DNA from: a bacterium
GTDB taxonomy: Bacteria > UBA6262 > WVXT01
Assembly (NCBI GenBank): GCA_035530055.1
Contig: DATKVN010000015.1
Location: 1 to 10,731, forward strand
Direction: 5' to 3'
Length of the DNA: 10,731 nucleotides
The notes beneath the pieces were generated by a model. It did no database searches. It had not been told where the DNA came from and saw only the letters and a list, made by a program, of their open reading frames with translations. Every line of letters begins with the position of its first letter. The first letter of the stretch is position 1. Positions 1 to 5,562 of the stretch are shown piece after piece. The position numbers and the translations under genes were made by a program.

Positions 1-1670
1 ATTACTGCTGACTTTGCCATATCTCTTACTCCCAGTTCCTTCACTAATACGGCAAACGTTGCTGCGCAGGGAAAATACATAGCTAAGACGACACTGGCGA
101 TTACCAGTTGTTTCAGAGTCAACCCCAGCGGAACGAGCATGCCTACAGCTACATCTTTTCTTAAAAATCCAACGAGTAACGAAGCCACCGCACCTGCGGG
201 AAGCCCAAGGATATTTTTTATCACCGGTCCTGCTAACTTACTTATGAAATCTATAATTCCAAGCGAATACAGGATGTTCACAATAAATACTCCTAAGAGC
301 ATAAAAGGTATTGCCCCTTTCAAAAATCCTTTAACACGCATCCATAGCTTCTTTGCCAGCGCCCCAAAATAAGGAATTCGATAAGGTGGTATCTCCACGA
401 ATATTTCCGGACTTTCTCCTTTCAATAAACGATTCATCAAAACCCCAATCACAAGCCAGACTAGAAATAGAGTTCCAAAAACAAGTATAAGTGCCTTTGC
501 TCCGTATTTGCCCACCAAGCCAACAATCATGGCAACCTGGGCTATACAGGGAACAGTTATCGCCATAAGGGTAGCACTGATAAATCTTTCTCTTTCAGTC
601 TCCATTACCCTTGTAGCTAAAGCGCCAGGGACATTACAACCCAGACCAAGAAGCATCGATATTATTCCCAGGCCGTGGAGTCCTACCTGGTGCATCATCT
701 TATCTGCCAGAACGCCCAAGCGGGGGAGATAGCCAGAATCCTCAAAAAAACTTAACACTAAATAGAAAGCAAATACATAAGGAAGAACTGCGGCAAAAGG
801 CACAAAGAGTCCTGTGGTGAGAATACCGAAGGATTCAAAAAATTCTATTTTCCCTTCAAATATCTTCCCGATCAATATATCGTGGATAAACCCACCAGAA
901 CCTAAAATGGAAGAAAGCTTCATCATAAGCGGCGCCCATAGTTTTTCAAATATTGGTTCAAAGACATAACCAATGAGTCCCTCTCCAATAAATCTAATAA
1001 GTTTGAAAGCAATATAGACGACTCCCAGAGCAACGGGAATCCCGGTGAAAGGTCTTATTGAGGCATCGGCTATTCTCTCTAAAAGAGTATGGTGGCGATG
1101 TGTTACTTTCTGGACACGCTCGATAATCTTTCCTATCTCATGCCACTTCTCTTCTTCTGGGTAATCGTAAGTCCTTGCTTTCGCCTCAAGTAATCTATCG
1201 ACTAATTCTTTTATACCCTCACCAGTCACAGCACAGGTAGGAACAACAGGCACATTAAGAATTTTTTCCAGTTCTTCTACATCAATAGAAATACCCAAAT
1301 GTTTCGTTTCATCCCAGAAATTCAAATCCACAATAACCGGAATATTTTTCTTTAGCAACTGCAAGGTAAGGTTCAGGTTCCGTTCAAGATTCGTGCCATC
1401 GACAATGTTGACCACAATACCGTTCTGGCTGACAATTGAATCTTGCAATATCTTTACCGCAATCTGTTCAGCCTTTGAGGTAGGCTCAAGAGAGTAGGTC
1501 CCCGGCACATCAATAACTTCTACTTTTTCATTACCAACCCTCATATACCCTTTACTGAATTCGACAGTAGTGCCCGGGTAGTTGGAAGAAATTACATTGA
1601 CACCGGTCAGCCTGGAGAAGACCACGCTCTTCCCCACATTGGGACTTCCCATGAGCAATACTTTTCTCAT
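1..1670 (-). CDS. feoB: Ferrous iron transporter FeoB (partial, C-terminus beyond left edge)
   Basis: FeoB imports Fe(II) through the inner membrane and carries an N-terminal GTPase-like domain. The frame is open for 556 codons from the ATG at 1670 to the left edge. The G domain is clear: P-loop GSPNVGKS (residues 8-15), G2 YPGTT (31-35), G3 DVPG (54-57), G4 NFWD (117-120) and a G5-like TCAVTG (145-150). A hydrophobic permease follows from about residue 210, with the family motifs LGLGCNVPG (Cys345), TVPCIAQ (Cys375), GFLRKDVAVGML (501-512) and YFPCAATFA (532-540). The last motif lies near the C-terminus in this family, so little is probably missing. GAGG sits 7 nt before the ATG. It is the last gene of a regulator-feoA-feoB transcript, 61 bp after feoA. 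The direct GSPNVGKS start with no N-terminal extension suggests a compact FeoB. Identification is firm; the true end is not visible. Confidence 0.96.
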   Translation of the reverse strand, partial: MRKVLLMGSPNVGKSVVFSRLTGVNVISSNYPGTTVEFSKGYMRVGNEKVEVIDVPGTYSLEPTSKAEQIAVKILQDSIVSQNGIVVNIVDGTNLERNLNLTLQLLKKNIPVIVDLNFWDETKHLGISIDVEELEKILNVPVVPTCAVTGEGIKELVDRLLEAKARTYDYPEEEKWHEIGKIIERVQKVTHRHHTLLERIADASIRPFTGIPVALGVVYIAFKLIRFIGEGLIGYVFEPIFEKLWAPLMMKLSSILGSGGFIHDILIGKIFEGKIEFFESFGILTTGLFVPFAAVLPYVFAFYLVLSFFEDSGYLPRLGVLADKMMHQVGLHGLGIISMLLGLGCNVPGALATRVMETERERFISATLMAITVPCIAQVAMIVGLVGKYGAKALILVFGTLFLVWLVIGVLMNRLLKGESPEIFVEIPPYRIPYFGALAKKLWMRVKGFLKGAIPFMLLGVFIVNILYSLGIIDFISKLAGPVIKNILGLPAGAVASLLVGFLRKDVAVGMLVPLGLTLKQLVIASVVLAMYFPCAATFAVLVKELGVRDMAKSAV

Positions 1671-1683
1671 CTTAAATCCTCTT

Positions 1684-1708
1684 TGGTCGGGTACTCTTTA
1701 GAATGCCG
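1684..1708 (-). repeat. Hairpin repeat family A, copy in the feoA-feoB gap
   Basis: This 25-nt element matches the copy at 2036-2060 at 22 of 25 positions. On the plus strand it begins TGGTCGGG. The arms are GGTACTC (1690-1696) and GAATGCC (1701-1707) around loop TTTA. In the minus-strand transcript the stem contains one C-A mismatch and one G-U pair. It lies 13 nt upstream of the feoB start codon. There is no T tract on the minus strand, so it is not an intrinsic terminator for feoA. Confidence 0.7.
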
Positions 1709-1731
1709 TTTTTCGTCGTCCTACTCCGCTC

Positions 1732-1965
1732 TTATTTCTTGTGTTCCACCATTATTCTACGTGCCATACCAAAACCAATAGCCACTTGAGTATTACCTGC
1801 CCTTATAGTTATGGGACCACGCATAAGCTGAGAACTCACTTTCACAATTTCTGTCCCCTGTTTTATACCCAAAGTCTCCATCTTCCTTAACAATCCCCAT
1901 CCTCCCTGAATATCGACTATCTTTCCTCTTTCTCCTTTTCTCATCCGGGTTAAATCTATCGCCAT
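1732..1965 (-). CDS. feoA: FeoA, small SH3-like partner of FeoB
   Basis: FeoA is a small cytoplasmic SH3-like protein needed for FeoB-dependent iron uptake. The predicted 77-residue product shows the family pattern: an MRKGERGKIVDIQGG start, a central RKMETLGIKQGTEI segment, and a beta-rich end with MRGPITIRAGNTQVAIGFGMARRIMVE. The frame is open a further 27 codons upstream to about 2046, but that stretch crosses hairpin repeats and does not look like FeoA. The ATG at 1965 follows AGGAGTG at good spacing, so I use that start. It lies between the DtxR-family regulator and feoB in one direction, which is the usual order. Length and motifs are normal for the family. Confidence 0.93.
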   Translation of the reverse strand: MAIDLTRMRKGERGKIVDIQGGWGLLRKMETLGIKQGTEIVKVSSQLMRGPITIRAGNTQVAIGFGMARRIMVEHKK

Positions 1966-1988
1966 CTCACTCACTCCTATTCTTCGCC

Positions 1989-2060
1989 CACTCCTGGGAG
2001 TCTGATTGGTCGGGCACCGTTTACGATGCCATCTCTGGTCGGGCACTCTTGGGAATGCCG
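1989..2060 (-). repeat. Tandem hairpin repeats (family A) between regulator and feoA
   Basis: Two well-preserved copies begin with TGGTCGGGCAC (plus strand) at 2007 and 2036, a 29-bp period. A degenerate third copy may occupy 1989-2004 (CACTCCTGGGAGTCTG). Copy 2036-2060 has arms GGCACTC (2042-2048) and GAATGCC (2053-2059) around TTGG. Copy 2007-2031 has arms GGCACCG (2013-2019) and CGATGCC (2024-2030) around TTTA. The inner base pairs change on both sides between copies, which keeps a 7-bp stem with one G-U in the minus-strand RNA. In that RNA each stem is followed by the constant tail CGACCA. The array starts just after the regulator's double stop (TAATAA) and ends before the feoA ribosome site. 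Confidence 0.72.
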
Positions 2061-2065
2061 AGTTA

Positions 2066-2548
2066 TTAACTTTTCTCTCTTATTTTCCTTACTTTACCTT
2101 CCTTTGGTCTCTTTCCATACTTGTAAAAATAATTGAAACTCTTCAACCAGTCCGCTCCTTCGGGGTGTGGACAAGTCTCTACAAATTTCACAAAGGCTAC
2201 TAACCTTTTTACTGTATTGCCACTAATACCGTGTTCTATCTTACAGGCATCCTTCTCCGCGGTCCTGGAATCTGTACTTAATATCTCCTTCAAAAACTTA
2301 ATCAATATTTTATGGCTCCCGTATATTTTCCCTCCTAAAGTCTCTCCCTGTCTGGTCAACTCGATATATCCATATTTTTCATGATTCACCAATCCTTTTT
2401 TACAAAGAACTTTTATCGCTGCACATACGCTGGGCATACTTAATCCCATCTTGCGGCTAATATCCCGCACTCTAACGACCCTGTTTTTCCTATGGAGCAT
2501 AATTATCGTCTCTAAATAATCTTCAATATGGGAAGTCAGTTTCACCAT
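2066..2548 (-). CDS. DtxR-family metal-dependent repressor of the feo operon
   Basis: This is a 160-residue iron- or manganese-sensing repressor of the DtxR/MntR family, expected to bind DNA when metal is bound. The winged helix spans about residues 5-65, with recognition region RDISRKMGLSMPSVCAAIKV (28-47). The dimerisation and metal domain follows, with ligand candidates His79, Cys102, Glu105 and His106 (ACKIEHGIS), which match DtxR numbering. There is no C-terminal SH3-like domain; FeoA is encoded separately next door. I chose the ATG at 2548 because GGGAG (2556-2560) lies 7 nt upstream; the longer frame starts with TTG inside the leader. It is the first gene of the feo transcript, and its promoter carries two TTAG-N-CTAA palindromes, consistent with autoregulation. 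The family is secure; iron rather than manganese is inferred from Cys102 and the feo neighbours. Confidence 0.92.
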   Translation of the reverse strand: MVKLTSHIEDYLETIIMLHRKNRVVRVRDISRKMGLSMPSVCAAIKVLCKKGLVNHEKYGYIELTRQGETLGGKIYGSHKILIKFLKEILSTDSRTAEKDACKIEHGISGNTVKRLVAFVKFVETCPHPEGADWLKSFNYFYKYGKRPKEGKVRKIREKS

Positions 2549-2565
2549 AAAATATCTCCCTGAAG

Positions 2566-2598
2566 TTAGGCTAAACAAAGAAAGTTAGTCTAATCTAA
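2566..2598 (-). promoter_or_regulatory. Probable DtxR-family operator (two TTAG-N-CTAA palindromes)
   Basis: Two perfect 9-bp palindromes, TTAGGCTAA (2566-2574) and TTAGTCTAA (2585-2593), have centres 19 bp apart, close to two helical turns. A further CTAA half-site (2595-2598) extends the second into the -10 box. The second site covers the predicted transcription start of the feo operon; the first lies in the leader just ahead of the ribosome site. The motif resembles known DtxR/IdeR boxes, which are built on TTAG and CTAA halves. Binding by the adjacent repressor is inferred. Confidence 0.72.
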
Positions 2599-2626
2599 TA
2601 TTAATATAAAATAACTATTTTGTCAA
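2598..2626 (-). promoter_or_regulatory. Sigma70-type promoter of the feo operon
   Basis: On the minus strand, TTGACA (2621-2626) is followed by a 17-bp spacer and TAATAT (2598-2603). This is a consensus -35 and a five-of-six -10. Transcription should start near 2591, inside the second palindrome, giving a leader of about 40 nt. Confidence 0.82.
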
Positions 2627-2659
2627 GAAAAATTTCATTACTGCTTTTCGGATTTATAC

Positions 2660-2688
2660 TTGACAAAAGCTCTTTCTTATGCTATCAA
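2660..2688 (+). promoter_or_regulatory. Sigma70-type promoter of the lar operon
   Basis: TTGACA (2660-2665) is followed by 17 bp and TATCAA (2683-2688). Transcription would start near 2695, about 20 nt before the larE start. That places the upstream in-frame ATG at 2679 outside the transcript and supports the start at 2715. There is no TTAG-N-CTAA box here, so the lar genes need not share the iron control of feo. Confidence 0.68.
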
Positions 2689-2701
2689 TAAAGTTGCTTT
2701 T

Positions 2702-2706
2702 GGAGG
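2702..2706 (+). promoter_or_regulatory. Ribosome binding site deciding the larE start
   Basis: GGAGG lies 8 nt before the ATG at 2715. The alternative ATG at 2679 has no such site and lies upstream of the predicted transcription start. Confidence 0.85.
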
Positions 2707-2714
2707 TAGTTTTT

Positions 2715-3545
2715 ATGGGAAAAGATACTTTCTACAAACTAGAAAAATTGAGGCAAATATTAAAAGAGATGGGCTCCTGCCTGGTTGCCTTTTCTGGGGG
2801 AGTGGACAGTAGTTTCCTGTTGAAGGTAGCCTCTGAGGTATTAGGGAAGGATAAGGTTTTAGCTGTCTCTGCTAAATCTGAAACTTACCCGGGAGAAGAA
2901 CTGGAGTCTTCTAAAGAAATAGCAAAAGAATTCGGAGTTGAGCACCTGGTAATCCAATCTGAAGAATTGCAAATTCCTCAATTTAAAATGAACCCAACGG
3001 ATAGGTGTTATTATTGTAAGACTGAACTCTTCCAAAAATTGAAAGATGTGGCAAAAAAGAGAGGTCTCAATTTCGTCGTCGATGGTACTAATTATGACGA
3101 TATAAGCGACCATAGACCAGGAATGAAAGCTTTGGGGGAACTGGAAATACGAAGCCCTATGAAAGAGGCTATGATGACAAAAGAGGATATTCGCTACTTT
3201 TCCAGGAAAATGAGTCTTAAGACCTGGAATAAACCATCCTTTGCCTGCCTTGCTTCCCGGTTTCCATATGGAAAAGAAATCACCAGAGAAAAATTGTCTA
3301 TAGTGGATAAGGCAGAAAGGTTCTTGAGAGGATTAAATTTTAAACAGGTAAGAGTAAGACATCACGGTCAAATTGCTCGCATTGAACTGGAAAGAGATGA
3401 TATAGGAACTTTCATATCAAAAGGATTAATGGATAAAGTAGTGAAAAAATTCAAAGAACTGGGTTTTCTTTATGTAACACTCGATTTGGAAGGTTATCGA
3501 ACAGGAAGCATGAATGAGCCGTTGAAAAAGGATGTCAAGAAATGA
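2715..3545 (+). CDS. larE: LarE, ATP-dependent sulfur transferase for nickel-pincer cofactor
   Basis: LarE adenylates the carboxyl groups of the pyridinium dicarboxylate intermediate and converts them to thiocarboxylates, the sulfur ligands of the nickel-pincer nucleotide. The 276-residue product has the PP-loop ATP site SGGVDSS (residues 27-33), then a CYYC motif (Cys98 and Cys101) and SFACLASRF (Cys178). The Lactiplantibacillus enzyme has one essential cysteine at about position 176 and gives up its own sulfur. A three-cysteine class is described that binds a [4Fe-4S] cluster and can act catalytically; Cys98, Cys101 and Cys178 suggest this protein belongs to it. The second half includes VRVRHHGQIARIELE, typical of the family's C-terminal domain. 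It is the first gene of larEBC and overlaps larB by 4 nt. Confidence 0.93.
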   Translation: MGKDTFYKLEKLRQILKEMGSCLVAFSGGVDSSFLLKVASEVLGKDKVLAVSAKSETYPGEELESSKEIAKEFGVEHLVIQSEELQIPQFKMNPTDRCYYCKTELFQKLKDVAKKRGLNFVVDGTNYDDISDHRPGMKALGELEIRSPMKEAMMTKEDIRYFSRKMSLKTWNKPSFACLASRFPYGKEITREKLSIVDKAERFLRGLNFKQVRVRHHGQIARIELERDDIGTFISKGLMDKVVKKFKELGFLYVTLDLEGYRTGSMNEPLKKDVKK

Positions 3546-4318
3546 ATATTAAGAGAATAAAGCAAATTTTGCAAGGCTTCAAAAAAGGCTCTATTGACAT
3601 GGAAAAAGCCTTAAGTAAATTAAGATTTCTCCCCTTTGAAGAACTCGATTTCGCCACTGTAGACAAGCACAGACCTCTACGGATGGGCGCTTCCGAAGTA
3701 ATCTACTGCCCAGGGAAAACATTGGAGCAGATAAGAAAGATTGCCCGTTCTTTGGCTGCCGACGCTGAAAACATTCTGGCTACCCGGGTAACAAAGGAAG
3801 TATGCCGGGCTATAAAGAAAGAAGGTCTTCCCTGTAAGGAATACCCGGAAGCGCGGATAGTAGTAATTAATCCTAAAAAGGTACCACTTGTGGGAAAAAT
3901 AACAGTTATCAGTGCAGGGACTACCGATATCCCTGTGGCTGAAGAAGCGTACGTTACCGGCCAAACCTTAGGAAACAGGATGGAAAAGATGTACGATGTG
4001 GGAGTGGCTGGAATCCATCGGCTTCTGGACAAGCAAAAAAAATTCATTGATGCCAATGTACTTGTTGTTGTGGCAGGCATGGAAGGTGCTTTGCCCAGCG
4101 TAGTAGCCGGGCTTGTAGATATTCCGGTAATTGCCGTTCCTACCAGTGTGGGATATGGAGCCAGCTTCCGGGGACTAACCGCACTTCTGGCTATGCTCAA
4201 TAGTTGCGCCTCCGGAGTTTCCGTAGTAAATATAGATAATGGCTTTGGCGCGGCTTTTCAGGCGAACTTGATAAATAAGAAAGTCTATGCCGCATCTTTA
4301 AAGAAATCGAGGAGATAA
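3542..4318 (+). CDS. larB: LarB, nicotinate adenine dinucleotide carboxylase/hydrolase
   Basis: LarB carboxylates C5 of the pyridinium ring of nicotinic acid adenine dinucleotide and cleaves its phosphoanhydride, the first step of nickel-pincer cofactor synthesis. The 258-residue product has an N-terminal helical part (1-60) and a PurE-like domain from about 115. Hallmarks are ISAGTTDIPVAEEA (123-136), VAGMEGALPSVVAGL (177-191), PTSVGYGASFRG (200-211) and MLNSCASGVSVVNIDNGFGA (218-237). Cys222 matches the cysteine reported to bind the substrate ring covalently in the characterised enzyme (about position 221). The start codon overlaps the larE stop (ATGA), indicating translational coupling. 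Length and motifs are normal. The PurE-like fold could suggest purine synthesis, but the LarE and LarC neighbours and the C-terminal motif exclude this. Confidence 0.95.
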   Translation: MNIKRIKQILQGFKKGSIDMEKALSKLRFLPFEELDFATVDKHRPLRMGASEVIYCPGKTLEQIRKIARSLAADAENILATRVTKEVCRAIKKEGLPCKEYPEARIVVINPKKVPLVGKITVISAGTTDIPVAEEAYVTGQTLGNRMEKMYDVGVAGIHRLLDKQKKFIDANVLVVVAGMEGALPSVVAGLVDIPVIAVPTSVGYGASFRGLTALLAMLNSCASGVSVVNIDNGFGAAFQANLINKKVYAASLKKSRR

Positions 4319-4319
4319 G

Positions 4320-5492
4320 ATGGAAAGAGTCGCTTACTTTGATTGCAATTCCGGCATAAGCGGAGATATGATTCTGGGAGCACTGATAGATTGTGGCGCA
4401 GATTTTGACTATATCAAGAAAGAACTCTCAAAACTAAATTTAGATTTTAAAATCTCTCATCAGCGAGTTAGAAAAGGGGCTATCTCTGCTATAAAAGTTA
4501 TTATTGGAGAATCGGGAAGTCATCCTCTGAGGAATCTAAAGACTATAAAGGAATTAATCGAAAAGACTTCTTTACCTCGTGAAGTCAAGGAGAAATCGCT
4601 CTCCATCTTCACCAGGCTGGCAGAGGCAGAAGCAAGTGTGCACCAAGTAGACATTGATAATGTCCATTTCCACGAGATTGGTGCAGTAGATACCATAGTG
4701 GACATAGTCGGCTCCCTTCTTGGTTTAAAATCCCTGAAAGTGGAAAGAATCTTCTCTTCTCCTCTTCCTTTAGGAAAGGGTGAAGTAGAGACTTCCCATG
4801 GAAAAATTCCCATCCCCGCGCCAGCTACAATGAAACTACTGGAAGGATGTAAAGTCTATGGAAAGGACATACAAGAAGAACTGGTGACCCCCACAGGTGC
4901 TGTTCTTATCACTTCCCTGGCAGAAGACTTTGTAGACTTTCCCGCTATGCAAACACTCAAAGTGGGTTATGGTGCCGGGACAAAAGAATTGCCCATGCCA
5001 AATGTGTTAAGGTTGGTTGTTGGAAAACTGGAGAAAAAGGAGAAAAAGAACGAGCCTCCCACTTTTCTCATTTCGGCAAATATTGACGATTCCACTCCTG
5101 AAGTGATGGGATTTCTATTCGAGAGGCTTTTGGAAATGGGAGCACTCGATGTCTGGCAACATTCCATCATGATGAAGAAGAATCGCTTAGCCACCGAGAT
5201 TTCAGTGCTCTGTTATAAAGATGTGATGGAAAAAATTATAGACTGCATATTTTCAGAAACTACTACCAATGGTCTCAGAATTAGCGAAGTAAAAAGGTCT
5301 GTTCTGGAGAGAAAGATTGTGAAAGTGAAAGTTCTGGGTGAGACTATCAAAGTGAAGGTGAGCTTTAAAGGAAAGAAGGTTCTTACTATATCTCCAGAAT
5401 ACGAAGATTGTAGGAAGGTAGCGTTAAAAAAAGGAATAAGCCTTAAGAAAGTTCTTCAGCTGGCTCAACAGAAGGCCAGCAAAAGCACATAG
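4320..5492 (+). CDS. larC: LarC, CTP-dependent nickel insertase (single-frame)
   Basis: LarC inserts nickel into the pyridinium bis-thiocarboxylate, using CTP, to form the carbon-nickel bond of the cofactor. The 390-residue protein has the N-terminal family motif FDCNSGISGDMILGALIDCG (7-26), then VHFHEIGAVDTIVDIVGSL (115-133, with metal-binding type His and Glu residues), SSPLPLGKGEVETSHG (146-161) and LVTPTGAV (188-195). A charged linker (about 235-247) joins the second domain, ISANIDDSTPEVMGFLFERL (251-270) and IMMKKNRLATEISVLC (283-298), which corresponds to the CTP-binding LarC2 part. In Lactiplantibacillus the two parts are joined by a programmed frameshift; here one uninterrupted frame encodes both. 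GAGGAG overlaps the larB stop, leaving a 1-nt gap. An intrinsic terminator follows at 5539-5562. Confidence 0.95.
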   Translation: MERVAYFDCNSGISGDMILGALIDCGADFDYIKKELSKLNLDFKISHQRVRKGAISAIKVIIGESGSHPLRNLKTIKELIEKTSLPREVKEKSLSIFTRLAEAEASVHQVDIDNVHFHEIGAVDTIVDIVGSLLGLKSLKVERIFSSPLPLGKGEVETSHGKIPIPAPATMKLLEGCKVYGKDIQEELVTPTGAVLITSLAEDFVDFPAMQTLKVGYGAGTKELPMPNVLRLVVGKLEKKEKKNEPPTFLISANIDDSTPEVMGFLFERLLEMGALDVWQHSIMMKKNRLATEISVLCYKDVMEKIIDCIFSETTTNGLRISEVKRSVLERKIVKVKVLGETIKVKVSFKGKKVLTISPEYEDCRKVALKKGISLKKVLQLAQQKASKST

Positions 5493-5507
5493 CTTCTCAA
5501 AAAAGTT

Positions 5508-5534
5508 ATGACGCAGACTAAAGTCTGCTACTCC
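5508..5534 (-). repeat. REP-like hairpin (family B), single copy
   Basis: Read on the minus strand this 27-nt element begins GGAGTAGCAGAC and ends GTCTGCGTCAT. The arms GCAGACT and AGTCTGC (5513-5528) form a 7-bp stem. The ends match the elements at 9661-9713, while the stem centre differs on both sides in a pairing-preserving way. It sits between the larC stop and the terminator. Confidence 0.75.
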
Positions 5535-5538
5535 ATAG

Positions 5539-5562
5539 CCCTGCTTTCCAGCAGGGTTTTTT
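5539..5562 (+). terminator. Intrinsic terminator of the lar operon
   Basis: CCCTGC (5539-5544), loop TTTCCA and GCAGGG (5551-5556) form a 6-bp stem followed directly by six T residues (5557-5562). This is a strong rho-independent signal for the plus strand. The last two T residues overlap the stop codon of the convergent hydrogenase gene. On the minus strand there is no T tract, so it should not terminate the hydrogenase transcript well. Confidence 0.88.

Noticed and set aside
139-732. Two plus-strand open frames (139-372 and 508-732) that could be read as small genes
   Set aside because: They lie antisense to a continuous feoB frame that shows all G-domain and permease motifs. Their translations resemble no family.
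1713-1729. CGTCGTCCTACTCCG after the feoA stop region as a copy of REP-like family B
   Set aside because: It shares only CTACTCC with family B and does not form the matching stem, so it could be chance or a decayed remnant.
1966-2046. N-terminal extension of FeoA by 27 residues
   Set aside because: The extension is encoded by the hairpin repeat array, is unlike FeoA, and the internal ATG at 1965 has a good ribosome site.
1684-2060. CRISPR array or riboswitch in the feo gaps
   Set aside because: The copies are short hairpins with a 29-bp period and no unique spacers, and no known riboswitch core is recognisable.
3703-4200. A 165-codon open frame antisense to larB
   Set aside because: It is fully covered by larB, which has strong family motifs and operon coupling. 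The antisense translation is low in recognisable features.
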